Below are positions 35,301-45,299 of a stretch of DNA of 64,000 nt, in pieces. The notes under the pieces were generated by a model. The model worked only from the letters and a program-made list of their open reading frames with translations. It was not told the origin of the DNA and did no database searches. The stretch is from Manihot esculenta (Eukaryota; Streptophyta; Magnoliopsida; Malpighiales; Euphorbiaceae). The stretch spans positions 14,656,945 to 14,720,944 of the forward strand of contig NC_035173.2 of the NCBI RefSeq assembly GCF_001659605.2, given 5' to 3'. The translations under genes and the position numbers were made by a program. The first letter of the stretch is position 1, and every line of letters starts with the position of its first letter.

Positions 35301-38300
35301 AGTTGTGGGTAACTCACCAGAAGAAAGAGTTGTGGGTAACTCACCAGAAGAAAATTCATGACTGGGTAACTCACCAGGAGAAGATTCTTGACTCTGAGTA
35401 GACTGCATAATGGCTTCTTCTGCCTTGTCTCTCCTCGAATACCTTCTCAAATCTGGCTTGTCCAAACGACCGGTTCTCTCTCCCTGATTGGACATCTCCC
35501 CCTGTCTACTAGAACTCGAACTTTCTAGTTGAACCATATCATTCAGAATCACAGAATTCGGGATCACCTCTTCTTGCTCATTATTCTCCCCCTAAAGAGA
35601 TGAGTGGATGGTACTAAAGTAGGGTTCAGTTTCTCGAAAAGTAACATCCATACTAAGTATTTCCTAGAGGGAGGATGATAACACTTGTATCCCTTCTATG
35701 TTGGAGAATACCCAACAAACACACATTTAAGGGCCTTGGGATCCAGATTTCCTGCCGTCCTAGTATGGACAAAGCAAACACACCCAAACACTTTTAGTGG
35801 AATAACGTATAAATTCTTCCTTGTAGAACCGCCAAATGACTCATAAAGTCAAGGGTCTTGAGAGGCATTCTATTGATAAGATAAGCAGATGCAAGAATTG
35901 CATCTCCCCAATATGCTTTGGGTAGATTCATGGTGAACATAAGAGATCGAGTTACCTCCAATAAATGCCTATTTTGCCTCTCAGCAATGCCATTTTGAGC
36001 ACTAGTATAAGGACAACTAGTCTGGTGTATTATCTCATTACTCTCCAAATAAACAGAAAAGCTACTATCTATGTATTCTCTTCCATTGTCAGTTCTCAAA
36101 ATTTTCACCTTAGTATCAAATTGAGTACAAACCATCTTATGAAAGGATTGAAAACAAGAAAAGACATCACTTTTAGCTTTAATCAAATAGACCCAAGTCA
36201 TTCGAGTGCAACAATCAATAAAGGTGACAAACCATCGATTACCAGACAAAGAGACAGTTTGAGTAGGCCCCCAAACATCAGAATGAATAGTCGCAAAAGG
36301 AATTTGACTTTTATTATGACTCAAAGGATAGGATGTTATAGTGTGTTTAGCATACTCACAAGCATCACAAAATAGAGAATCAAACAGAGTTCTAGCAAAT
36401 AAATTAGGATAAAGTTTTTCTAAGGCAAAAAATGATGGATGCCCTAACCGTCTGTGCCACTGTATTATTTCCTGATTGACATCCTTATTTTCTCCAAAAC
36501 AAGCTTGAGATATCGAAGAACCTGGATCACCCTCCAACATATATAAGCCATCATGCAGCCTACCATTGCCAATCCTCTTTCCTGTGTGAAGATCCTGAAT
36601 AACACAATGATCAGGAAAGAATTCAATTTTACAATTAAGGACATTGGTGATAGCACTAACAGATAAAAGGTTGACAGGAAAGTGGGGAACATGGAGGACA
36701 GATGATAATTTAATATTGGATGTGCAAATAACAGAACCTGTTCCGGATATGGGAGTAAAAGAGCCATCAGCAATTTTGACACTATCTTTGGTTAGGGAAG
36801 GAAAATAATTGAGAAAGCCTTTAGAAGAACCTGTCATGTGTCTATTCGCACCAGAATCGATAATCCATGGAATATTATGAAGAGATGAAGCATTACCTGA
36901 CTTTACAAAGTCAGATGTGGCACTGAAGAATGAGTAATCAGAGTTAGGAATCGAGACTCTTTTACCTTCTGCTATCGACACCCTTTTACTTTCTGTCATC
37001 GACACCCTTTTACCTTCTGCCATGGTAAAGGTTTATAAACTGTGCCATGAAGAATTTTGGAGAAAATTTTGAGTATTCTTGTATTTCACTCTTAATCTTT
37101 ATAATTGGTCTACATGACTATTTATACACAAAGAATCATATCTAAACAGGAAGCAAATAATCAAATAATAATTCCAGAGATAATTAAGGATCCTAATCAG
37201 ATCAAATCAAATCCCTAGAATCAGCTAGGATTAGTAAACAAGTCAACAGATTCGTTTTGGGAAAAAGGGTAAACTAGCTCCAAGATACATCGGACCCTTC
37301 GAAATCTTGCAAAAGATTGGAAATGTATCTTATAAGTTAGATGTACCTGCTTTTATGGAGAGAATCCATCCGGTTTACCATGTTTTCATGTTACGAAAGT
37401 TCGTGTCAGATCCGGGCAAGGTTCTTAATGAACCTGATGTAGAGATCCTAGGAGATCTCACCTACGTTGAGCAGCCAGTGCGAATCATAGACACGCAAAT
37501 CAGAAAGTTGAGGAACAAGGAAATCGTGATGGTGAAAGTTCTTTGGAATCACCACAATATGGAAGAGTGCACCTGGGAGACCTGGGAGTCCATGCTCCAG
37601 CAATACCCCTATCTCTTTTAAGGTAAGTGTTTTAAGTTTTATGTGTTTTCTTGATGTTATGTTTGCTATGTTGGACATTCGGGGACGAATGTTCTTAAAG
37701 GGGGGAGAATTTAATACCCGGCTAAGCTCCGGCATCGGAATTCCAACCTTCCAATGGAATCCCCGTTGGAATCCAGAATTTCCAAAGCTGGAATCCCCTT
37801 AGAAGGGTAAAATAAGTTTTTTTATAAAATGAATTTGAAAATTTTTAAGGTTTTAAGAAAGAAAGAAAAGAGTTTTGAAGAAAAATGCTTTGGAGGGGAA
37901 AATCCAAGTTCGACCGCCGAACCTCAAGTTTGGCCGCCGAACAAGGTGCAGCTGCGGGAGCTCTCCTTTCGACCCCCGAAGGTGGTCTGGCCAGTCATCT
38001 ATAAGAGGCCTCCAGTTCGAAAATGGGAGAGTTTCTCTCTCCATTTTCGGGCAAAGGTGAGTTCTTGCCCTTCCATTGTTGATTTGTTGTTCTTTCTTCA
38101 AAATATTCACGAGTTTTCTCTTGTTTTTGAAGATTTGAGCTTAAATATGAGTTTTGAAACCTTGGAGACCTTCGGAGGCCGTTTGGACTCATCTCCACGT
38201 TAGAGTTGCTGTCACTCCTAGATCTCCAAGAGGTAAGCCTAAATCCTTGCTTTCCTTATGTTTTAAATGAGTTTTAAGAAGGGGTAAAGGGCTATAAATG

Positions 38301-41300
38301 CATGTTATGTTTAAATCTAAAGTTTTAGGGTTTGAGTTGAGTTTTGATGAATGTTTGCTCTTATGAGTTTTTATTGTTGTTTCTTTGGGGTTTAGGCTAG
38401 TTTTATGCCTTTATGCTTGATAAGTGTGTATGCATGTTTTGAGGGGTTGGATGTGAGGTTTTGGAGAGTTTTGGTGGCTGAGCGCATAAGGCAGAATCGG
38501 GTTCTGCCATTTTGGAGAACCCAAGTTCGGCCGCCGAAGTAAGGTTCGGCCGCCGAACCTGCCTGTGGAGGCAGCCTTTGGCCGCCTAACCTGCCCCCGA
38601 AAGGATGGACTTTCAGATCTGTGAAGGGGTTAGGCCTTTGAACCTGCCCTCGAAGGTTAGTGACTTTCAGATTTGTGGAGACCTTCGGCCGCCGAACCTA
38701 CCCCCGAAAGTGTCTAACTTTCGGATCTGTGGTGACCTTCGGCCGCCGAACCTGCCGCCGAAAGTCCCCTGCCCAGCCTTCCTTTGCTTGTTTCCTATGC
38801 ATGTTTTGGTATGTTTTAGGGGGTTTTTTGGGAGTTGTTTAGAGTCATGTATTAGCTATGTTTGGTCCCTCATGGGAATCCATCTGTGTAGGATCGGACC
38901 TGGGAGACCGTAGAGGCCAGCAGTGAGTCAGCTGCTATAGTTTTAGTTAAGCGTCAGCCAGAGGTGAGTAGAACTGAACTAATCTCTTGTTTTAAAGTAA
39001 TTAAACTTTTTGAGCACGTTCATGCATCACGAATGCCATGTTACGTAATAGGTTGTTGCATTAGAATTCACGAATATGATGCATTGCATAATTTACTGTT
39101 GTTGTGGATGGATATTGGATGACCCACTAGCCCTCGAGCAGATTATGTTATGACGGATACAGAAGACCAGGGCTGCCCATTCTACGCGCCCTGACACTAT
39201 GTAAGAGAAATACAAGGGCTGCCCATTCTATGCCCCTGGCATTTATGGATATGTTATGTTATGTTTAAGAGGAAGTCCTGAGAAGCTCCGTCGAGGGCCG
39301 GGCACTGTTTGGAATATGTAGAGGGTTACTGGTGACAAGTCCATCTTGTTGTGATTTGTTTGTGCTATGATGCATTTCATATGAGCATATGTTTATTAAA
39401 CTGTTTTTGTGATTCTGCTCACTAGGCTCTAGTAGCTTATTCCTTTCCCCTAACCCCAGGTTTGCAGGATCAGAGATAGCACGGGGAGTCAGCTTAGTGG
39501 CTGATGTAGCTGATGTAATAGAATAGTTGTGGACATGTAATGTTTAATGGATTAGTATTGTGCTTGGCCCTAGTTTTCTTTACCTTATAATCCCTGTTAA
39601 CATGATATTTATGTAAAAGTTTTAAATATGTTTTATGTTTGAATCAAGCTTGAGGCATGTGATGTTAACCATACTAGAGCATTTGATGAGGGCTCTAGTA
39701 TGGGTTTTATGTTTTCAGTATGATACATGCACAGGTTGAGCTCGGTTTCATGGAAATGTTTAAGTTTTTGTTATAATGTATGATCATGTATGGGATTTTA
39801 TCAGGTACACAGGATATATAGTAGGCTTGCTACGGGTTCCGGCGACCTTAAATCGATCTGAATCCTAGCGCCGGTAGCGGTCCGATTTCCGGGTCGTTAC
39901 AGCTTGGTTCAGTTGTCCAATGCAATCGGATTAGTTTAGATTTTAAGGGATTCAGTTCTATTTATCAAGACAATGTGGTTCAATCAATCATGCACCCTAC
40001 CTGTGGTAGAAAGTAACGATTGTAGCTATTGGTAAAAGAACAAAACTATAGCTTTATAATAATACAATCTTCAATAAGAACAGGAGAATAGTCTTCAAGG
40101 GAAAAGCTTATACTCACACGTAGAGCAGTTCTATAGCAATTACTAAAGTGGGTGCCAATATTAGAAAAGTACCTCCAATGGGATGGCTCAAAAGTCCTGA
40201 AGAAGACACGTGTTCTATTTGTGTCAACAGTGTTTTGTACCCATAATGCCCAGGTGTTGAGTGCTATTTTGAAGGCTGCAGGAATCGACATTCCAAGCTT
40301 CAGTGCATTCCCAACCTGGAAATAGCAGCCCCTGTCCATAATATAATATAAACATATAAAAATAGAGCACAGATCATACCTGTGAGATGACAAAAAGATG
40401 AAGAAAACTGCAGATTGCCAATCTGTAACAGGACTTATTTTTTTTATATTATGTGTTTAACTACAAGGTGGGAAAGTATTCAGGCCAAGACAGGACCATG
40501 AAAATTGATTGAATATGCCTTACTATCATTGCAAGGATGATATAGTAATGCAGTCTGCTAATATGATTAAGACTGCAGCACTTGAGAACTTTATGGCATA
40601 GAATATTTAGCAATTTCACAAAGAAACAAAACAATGTGTAACTTAAGCTTTTTGTCACAATTACATCCCTGTCTAGTGTATCCCACCTTTCCTGGAAAAA
40701 CAATAGTGCGTTTAATTTGCATGAAGCTATATCCAGGTTCAGATAGTCTCCTTTCAAAAATATGTATTTCCTTTTTTCATGAATCCTTTACAGGTCTATG
40801 ATATAGGTTAGCATTAGCAGATAATTTCTTGACATGGTACAAGTGGCAAGACCTTTCCAACACGGATTCCATTTTAAACTTTCTGGGAAATATAGTTCCA
40901 TGCTAATAAATTGAAAGATAACAGTTGCACAAGAGACCTTTTTCTTTAATTTCAAGCATTTTACCTCTAATCAAATCTAGCCTGAGGGAATATTACCAAC
41001 ATAACAACAATACTGCCATTACGACATGCATCACTTTTACGAGGCTTGTCCTTAAACAAAGAAACTGCTAATTGCTGCAATACCTATGGGCACATTTAAA
41101 TGCAAGCAACTTTGCTCACTGAATAGTACTAGCGATAAAAGATATTGTCTTGACAAGATCAAAGATTCACGAAACAGTAGACAACAGCATCAGCAGTTGC
41201 TGCTACACTACACTATGTAGCATCAAGTAATGCCCTTGTTAGAATCAACATTGGAATGGTTGTTCGGTTTTACATAATAGTAATGGCCATTTAATGAATC

Positions 41301-42423
41301 AGCCCTTTTGTGATGGTAAAAAATTGCATTGAGTTAAAAAATGAGATTAGCAAAATTTTAACATGAAAGTTATTAGTTGAAGCATTTGTCCAAGTACAAC
41401 ATAATTTTACTTCAAATAAAGATCATTAAGGATATTGCATGCTCTACTTATTTATCATTTCAGTAATATTCTTGAAAATTTAGTGCATTAGATGGGAATT
41501 TCTACACCAAATGATAGAGAAAGAGAGAATAAAGGGAGGGGGAAAGGAAGATGAATGCAATGGCTGGGAACAGTATAGAAAAATGCACTTGGAAATTGAA
41601 ATAGGAAAACTTACGTTTCAAAAAGCTTCCCTGGCACCCACCATTGTCCTGTGTTGAATATGAGAACATCTGAATTAACCCACTTGCTACTAATATCATC
41701 CATCTTGTCCAATCTAAGTGTTGACCTAACCCGCTTTGGTGCATGTATAGGCATCCAAACATGTTGCACCAAGAATACTGATCGAAAGAACTCAATTGTG
41801 AAATTAAAGGAGTGGAACCGAACACCTAAAAATCTAATCCGTTTTGTTATCTTATTGCTGTTGACCTCATAAACACTCTTCTTATCTTCTACACCTGTCA
41901 TGAGCAAACATATTAATGATTCCCACTGTGACCTACTCATGGAATCACCAACAAACACAACCCTTTTATTTTGAAACATAATCAATATATCATATACATT
42001 GAACCTTGGAATATCACATTTCTTAGATTTCCACCTCCATTTAAGATAATCTTCATCCTTCCGCCCATTTCCCAAGCAATTGAAACCTTGTTCCACAAAA
42101 GGGCATTCAGAAGCATTATATAAAGGATAACTATCATCCACAACCCAATTTCCATCAAAAACATTGCAATCTCCTATTGAATCATTGGATTTAAATATCC
42201 CATAACCCTGAAAGGCTTGACTGAAACTTGGGAGCCCATAAATAAAACCACCTCCAATGGCTATGAAAAATGAAAGCAAGGATCCGATCACAACAAGCAA
42301 CCTGAACCAGTGCGGTACTGTGCTTGGTCGATTTATTCTTGGGCTTCCAAAACTCAAAAATCTTGGACTTCCAACACCCAAAGCCTTCTGGTTGAATGAT
42401 TTGCTCCTATTAAAAGTAGGCAT
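20033..42423 (-). CDS. TBL: Trichome-birefringence-like (TBL) PC-esterase, three exons, intron 2 about 20 kb
   Basis: Join on the minus strand: exon 1 42423-41615, exon 2 40331-40173, exon 3 20315-20033. Phases fit (809+159+283 = 1251 nt, 416 residues) with GT-AG at every junction. The protein is a type II membrane protein: one hydrophobic anchor at about residues 41-63, a TBL domain starting near [11 protein letters not shown] (84-94), the esterase GDS motif ([12 protein letters not shown], 157-167) and the DxxH motif (DCSHWCLPG, 391-399). TBL proteins are Golgi enzymes, several of which O-acetylate xylan, mannan or pectin. The closest relatives I recall are the TBL10/TBL11 group, but substrate cannot be read from sequence. 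Start chosen at MPTFNRSK, just after a 5'-UTR intron acceptor. No frame break was seen, so the gene may be functional despite the 17.7-kb nested insertion in intron 2. Confidence 0.88.
20316..21237 (-). other. TBL intron 2, exon-3-proximal part
   Basis: AT-rich intron sequence. GGTTCAGTT/AATTCAG-like words near 20555-20660 recall hAT element ends, but I cannot define an element. Open frames here are not conserved coding. Confidence 0.5.
21238..21827. mobile_element. Tourist-like (PIF/Harbinger) MITE in TBL intron 2
   Basis: A 590-bp AT-rich element with ends GGGCTTGTTTGGTTTAA and TTAAACCAAACACCCCCC (inverted repeats), further inverted similarity inward (ATTAGCTGATTATAAC against TTAGCTATCAGCATC-like), and TAA on both sides (21235-21237 and 21828-21830). 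The TAA duplication is diagnostic for PIF/Harbinger. Confidence 0.8.
21831..22157. other. TBL intron 2 spacer with GA-rich run
   Basis: Contains a GAAAGAAAG-type simple repeat at about 21862-21912 and an ATATATAC run near 21950. No gene is seen. Gypsy C starts directly after GTTTG at 22153-22157. Confidence 0.5.
22158..22871 (+). repeat. 5' LTR of gypsy C, internally deleted
   Basis: Only 714 bp, against 2192 bp for the 3' LTR. About 1.46 kb is missing; the junction near 22545 joins sequence that in the 3' LTR is at about 38110 and 39571. The word AGTTTTCT stands at both breakpoints, which points to deletion between short direct repeats. The TATA box and the first donor-like GTGAGT remain. 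Confidence 0.93.
22875..22886 (+). other. Primer-binding site of gypsy C
   Basis: TGGTATCAGAGC, three bases after the LTR end, as in A and I. Confidence 0.92.
23141..23464 (+). pseudogene. Gypsy C gag, N-terminal fragment
   Basis: Starts [12 protein letters not shown], like the gag of A and I, ten bases after a TTTTTCAG acceptor-like site. A TGA interrupts it near 23261, and a one-base deletion near 23400 shifts the frame. It is then cut by the hAT insertion. The second part resumes at 27694. Confidence 0.85.
23465..23572. repeat. Left TIR and subterminal repeats of hAT G
   Basis: TTCAAATCGCGG followed by GCGGTCGCGG and GTAACGG/CATAACG words, down to CTGTCGCGGCTC. It is sparser than the right end. 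Such subterminal words are the usual hAT transposase binding sites; binding here is inferred. Confidence 0.65.
23718..26883 (-). CDS. hAT transposase (BED finger, DUF659-type, hAT dimerisation)
   Basis: Four exons on the minus strand: 26883-25212, 25135-25002, 24913-24838, 24760-23718. The join is 2925 nt, 974 residues, with phases and GT-AG sites consistent. Domains: a BED-type zinc finger near residues 10-55 (CNFC...H...C), a DUF659-like catalytic region about 230-380 ([28 protein letters not shown]), and the hAT C-terminal dimerisation region about 650-695 ([21 protein letters not shown]). After it comes a long low-complexity acidic, PSPSPSP/PAPAPAP and Tyr/Ser/Gln-rich tail. Start [10 protein letters not shown] chosen over an upstream in-frame Met because it directly precedes the BED region. 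It performs cut-and-paste transposition in the nucleus. The open frame suggests recent activity. Confidence 0.88.
27138..27362 (-). repeat. Tandem GAAGTGCT/CTGGAGG repeats in hAT G leader
   Basis: Two to three copies of a roughly 70-75-bp unit containing CTGGAGGCTGGAGGAAATGGAG and GAAGTGCT. It lies between the transposase start and the right end, in the expected 5'-UTR/promoter. The open frames here are repeat artefacts. Confidence 0.55.
27496..27685. repeat. Right TIR and dense TAACGGCC subterminal array of hAT G
   Basis: At least eight AACGGCC copies, several joined to the reverse word as AACGGCCGTT palindromes, within about 190 bp ending in ATTTGAA. The right end, next to the promoter of the transposase, is much richer than the left. 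Confidence 0.8.
27694..32002 (+). pseudogene. Gypsy C gag-pol, middle part, heavily mutated
   Basis: Continues gag after the hAT, then the CCHC knuckle ([15 protein letters not shown], near 28727-28771), protease (MDPGASHSF, near 29029), reverse transcriptase, RNase H, integrase HHCC and core up to a KVSPKKRV stretch where copia D enters. Breaks include a frameshift near 28055-28080 and stops at 28460-28462, 28478-28480, 29633-29635, 30680-30682 and 31613-31615, several of them CAG-to-TAG. The reverse transcriptase catalytic box reads FIDN instead of FIDD (near 30036), so a metal-binding aspartate is lost. It is not functional. Confidence 0.92.
32003..32203 (-). repeat. 3' LTR of copia D
   Basis: Reverse complement reads TGTTGACTTA...ATTCTTCA. 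It is preceded on the minus strand by a GAGGGGGAG purine tract (32204-32212). Confidence 0.93.
32827..33238 (-). repeat. 3' LTR of element E
   Basis: Nearly identical to 33790-34202. Next to it on the interior side is ACTCCCCCCCATTTT, the reverse complement of a purine tract. Confidence 0.92.
33239..33789 (-). pseudogene. Integrase C-terminal remnant of element E
   Basis: The minus strand encodes [19 protein letters not shown], then with a frame change [27 protein letters not shown] and KLDLPS...[12 protein letters not shown]. These are the integrase C-terminal motifs of a gypsy lineage different from A, C and I. The PBS TGGTATCAGAGC (reverse complement near 33775-33786) abuts the coding remnant with AGAGC shared at the junction. 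No complete protein can be made. Confidence 0.85.
33790..34202 (-). repeat. 5' LTR of element E
   Basis: Starts at the TGATACGG after GCTCTGATACCAAAA (the PBS read in reverse) and ends TGCTATCA. Confidence 0.92.
37048..37248 (-). repeat. 5' LTR of copia D
   Basis: Differs from 32003-32203 at two positions. The sequence immediately inside is CATGGCACAG..., not a PBS. Alignment with B shows the leader between the two TTCACGGT words (12262-12269 and about 12625-12632 in B) has been removed. Confidence 0.93.
37249..37621 (+). pseudogene. Gypsy C integrase C-terminus and chromodomain, after copia D
   Basis: Resumes the C polyprotein with [15 protein letters not shown] coding, then [16 protein letters not shown] and the chromodomain-like tail IRKLRNKEI...[14 protein letters not shown], ending LF and TAA at 37619-37621. 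Only this part of C is free of stops. Confidence 0.9.
37698..37709 (+). other. Polypurine tract of gypsy C
   Basis: AAAGGGGGGAGAA just before the 3' LTR, preceded by the conserved CATTCGGGGACGAATGTTCTT hairpin-like sequence also found before the 3' LTRs of A and I. Confidence 0.85.
37710..39901 (+). repeat. 3' LTR of gypsy C
   Basis: A 2192-bp LTR ending GTTACA. Its first dinucleotide is TT instead of TG. It carries TTCGGCCGCCGAA-type palindromes at about 37908-37945 and 38525-38770, donor-like sites at 38057, 38233 and 38964, and an acceptor-like TGTGTAG ending at 38891. Confidence 0.93.
40173..40331 (-). CDS. TBL: TBL exon 2
   Basis: A 159-nt exon bounded by acceptor ATGGACAG and donor GAG/GTACTT. 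It encodes [16 protein letters not shown]...[13 protein letters not shown], the central TBL region. It begins 1 nt into a threonine codon shared with exon 1. Confidence 0.9.
40332..41614 (-). other. TBL intron 1
   Basis: A 1283-bp AT-rich intron with donor AAAC/GTAAGT and acceptor ACAG. Nothing else is recognised in it. Confidence 0.75.
41615..42423 (-). CDS. TBL: TBL exon 1 (anchor, TBL domain, GDS motif)
   Basis: Encodes the cytosolic N-tail, the transmembrane anchor, [27 protein letters not shown] and [15 protein letters not shown], ending WVPGKLFET across the donor at 41614/41613. An in-frame upstream Met (42447) lies within the putative 5'-UTR intron, so 42423 is the better start. Confidence 0.88.
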
Positions 42424-42870
42424 TATCTCAATCAACCATCCTGCCAAGATTCAATATGCAACAAAAGCACTAGCCAACTAAAATGAGCACCAATGCAAAC
42501 ATCCGCAATGATACAACTTTACATTATGAAGAAACCCGAATCCAGCATAGATCAATCCAAGAACAACCCCAGCCATTATCATATCCAAATCAGTTCAAAC
42601 TGAAACCAACATCAATCCCAAAGAATCACAACCGTTGCAAAGCACAAAAAAATCATCATTAATGCAACTCAAAAGCGCAAGGAGGCGGAAACACCAACTC
42701 AATCCGAGCACTCAAAAATTCAAAGCTGAAGACTACTTTTCGACAACATTGACAACCCATTGGAGAAATAAAGGAGACACCAAATGACTATCCTCAAAAT
42801 CTCAAGAAAATAGACCCAGATACAAAATCTAATAATTCCCAAAAAAAACGGCTACAATTACTAGCTTACT
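42424..42870 (-). other. TBL 5'-UTR intron (putative)
   Basis: Donor CAACCA/GTAAGC at 42870/42869 and acceptor CTTGGCAG ending at 42441, leaving 17 nt of UTR before the ATG. Cutting here removes the upstream ATGs. This rests on splice consensus only. Confidence 0.5.
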
Positions 42871-44058
42871 GGTTGATGCAGAGTGAGAAGCCTCCCTTAG
42901 CTCATTAAGAGATAGATAGATGAAGAGAAAATGGAGGAAAAGACTAAATCTGCAGCGGACGAGATCGGAGGTGGTTGAGAAACAGAGAGAAGGATAAAGC
43001 ATAACATATGTCATCAAAAGAAAACAGAGTGATACGACATGGGAATAGGCTAATTTTTGCAAAATCTCACTTATTTGCAGAGTTCCTGTTTTGCTTTCCA
43101 TTTCTTTAAAATAATATTAAAAATTAAAATTAAAAAAGCCAATATATCTCTTAAAAAAGATTGAAAGAAAAACTAGCCGGTATATCTCTATTTCTTTATA
43201 TTTATCAAATTTCAAATCAGTTCATTTTATTCTAACTGTTTTCCTCAGGCATGCAATGGCCCAATTATTGAAGGTGTATTCGGAAAAAATAATGCAAAAG
43301 TTAAATTTTCATTTTTATATATTAATTTTATAATATTCTACAATAAAATGCATTCTTTTACATTTCTTTCACTTTTAACCATTAAATTCAATTAATTTTG
43401 ATAAAAAAATTCAATTCATTTATCATAACATGTGAATTATTATTTCTAAGACTTATTAAATACAAAAAAAAGCTAAATATTTACATTCAAATGTATATCC
43501 AAAACATTAAACTTTGAATAATAAAATTAAAAATTTTTAATTTATCATAATTATAATAAAAATTATTAAAATTAAATTTAAAAAATTTAATAATAAATTA
43601 CAATATAATTCTTAAAATTTCGTTTGACTAATAAAATAGTTCTTAAAATACATATTTTTATTTCAATAATATTATGTTTTATTAGTCTCATTATTTACTT
43701 TTTATTTCATATGTACATATTAAAATTAATAAACACTTAAAATATATAAAATTGTTATAAATTAAAATATATAATATTTTATTTTATTTAGTTTTATCTA
43801 TATGAATTACAACTTTTCATATATTAAGAATATGAAATAATTTATAATGTTAAATATAAATATTCAATGAACTTACTCTAATATAATATATATTATATGT
43901 GATATTTTATATAATAAGAATTTTTTATAATAAATATTTATTCAACCTAATATATTTAATATTATACATAATAAACATAAAATAAACTTATTTTTAATAT
44001 AAAATTTAAATTAAAAGATTATGTGTTTTATTAGTCAAATGAAACTCTAAAAAATATA
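42871..44058 (-). promoter_or_regulatory. TBL 5' UTR/promoter region, then AT-rich spacer
   Basis: CT-rich sequence on the minus strand near 42900-42980 (TTTTCCTCCATTTTCTCTTCATC) fits a plant 5' UTR. Further upstream is very AT-rich with no gene or defined element seen. Confidence 0.4.
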
Positions 44059-44069
44059 TTTTAATTTAC

Positions 44070-45084
44070 GGGTATTTGTATAAAAAATTTAAAATTTTTT
44101 ACTATTTTATAATTTAATTCAAAACTATTAAAATTGATAAAATTATACAAAATTGTAAATTTTATTGCATAATTATATCAAGTTTAAAACTTGAATCGGA
44201 GAGAGTTTGTCTTACTGACGTGGCAAAATGATGTGTATTATTTTTTTTATTTATATGTCATGTAAATAAATACTAATGATAAAAAAATCTAAAACTTTTA
44301 GCTATTTTGTAATTTAATCCAAAACTTTAAAAATTAATATAATTCAACTCAAAATCTCTAAATTTATCATCTTTCACTCCTAAATCTCTAGAATCATATT
44401 ATTACTTCATTTCTATATATTTGGTTTAAGAAATTATAATATAACTTCTTTCAACTTTTTCAGTTTTGATTCACTTAATCGTTTTAGATTTTAATTATGT
44501 GTACTCTTAATACAATATATTTACTTGTGCCTCAAAATGTTGACTTGTATTATTAAGCTGAAATAGAATATTAATTAGTAAGACTATAATTTCTAATTTT
44601 ATTATATTGACATGGTTTTTTATAAAAAATATAGCGAAATTTATTATGATGGACACCTAACAAAATATTTAGAAAATAAAAAACTAATAAATATGAGACC
44701 TGTTGTAATTTTTGTTGCAACTAATATCAAATAGAAAGAAGTTAAAGTTATAATTTTGTATATCAGGCCAAACGGGATGAAGATAAATAAATTTAGAGAT
44801 TTTAAATTGACTTACATTAATTTTAAAAGTTTTGAATTAAATTGCAAAATAGCTCAAAATTTTAAATTTTTTTATCAATAGCATTTATTTACGTGGCATA
44901 TAAATATAATAAAATAATTCACATCATCTAGCCACGTCAGCAAGATACACTTTTCCCAATTAAAGTTCTATGCTTGGATATAATTACAACAAAATTTATA
45001 ATTTTGGACAATTTTACCAACTTTTGAAATTTTAGATTAAATTACAAAATAGTGAAAAGTTTTGAATTTTTCATGCAAATAGGC
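44070..45084. mobile_element. Long-TIR foldback/Mutator-like element, 11-bp TSD
   Basis: A 1015-bp non-coding element. About 270 bp at the left (from GGGTATTTGTATAAAAAATTT) return inverted at the right (to ...CATGCAAATAGGC), including the TGACGTGGC and CACGT-AAATAAATGCTA-like blocks. TTTTAATTTAC stands on both sides (44059-44069 and 45085-45095). Long TIRs plus a 9-11-bp duplication fit the Mutator superfamily. Confidence 0.8.
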
Positions 45085-45299
45085 TTTTAATTTACTATTA
45101 ACTTTTTCATATTCAATTTAGTCCTAATGGTTTTAATTGTGATAAAATTGGAAAAAAAAATTATTATACGGTCCCTATAGTATAGAAAAACTCATTAATC
45201 AGTCTCTTAGTTATGAAAAATAGTAAAAGAATGAAGTTGTGCATTTTATATAAATTCTTCATAAAAATGAGCAAATATGATTTTAGAGTTCATTAAATC

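Larger units (their letters stand above)
32211..37023 (-). pseudogene. Copia D pol (gag-less), interrupted by element E
   Basis: Starts MAEGKRVS at 37023 and shows an eight-residue unit three times (AEGKRVS/TESKRVS/AEGKRVS) where B has one. It keeps the protease motif [13 protein letters not shown] that B has lost, then GAG-pre-integrase, integrase core with HH-CC, reverse transcriptase with [11 protein letters not shown] (near 34525-34560) and RNase H. Breaks: a one-base deletion near 35805 in integrase, CAA-to-TAA near 34908-34910 and near 32404, and element E inserted between HTRPDIA and YAVSLVSQF. No gag or zinc knuckle precedes the protease. Confidence 0.9.
32003..37248 (-). mobile_element. 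Ty1/copia element D nested in gypsy C
   Basis: Minus-strand copy of the same family as B, with 201-bp LTRs at both ends that differ at only two positions, so insertion is recent. It carries element E in its RNase H region. No 5-bp target duplication is visible: the left flank is GGGTG and the right flank GATTC. Comparing with A and I, about four bases seem to be missing at the right edge. The PBS and leader are gone. Confidence 0.93.
22158..39901 (+). mobile_element. Ty3/gypsy element C with nested G, D and E, inside TBL intron 2
   Basis: Same family as A and I, in antisense orientation to TBL. Boundaries: 5' LTR 22158-22871, 3' LTR 37710-39901, flanks GTTTG (22153-22157) and GCTTG (39902-39906), four of five bases matching. 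The internal region is split by hAT G at 23464/23465 and copia D at 32002/32003. Without the insertions it would be roughly 8.3 kb. Many stops and frameshifts show it is older than A and I. Confidence 0.94.
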
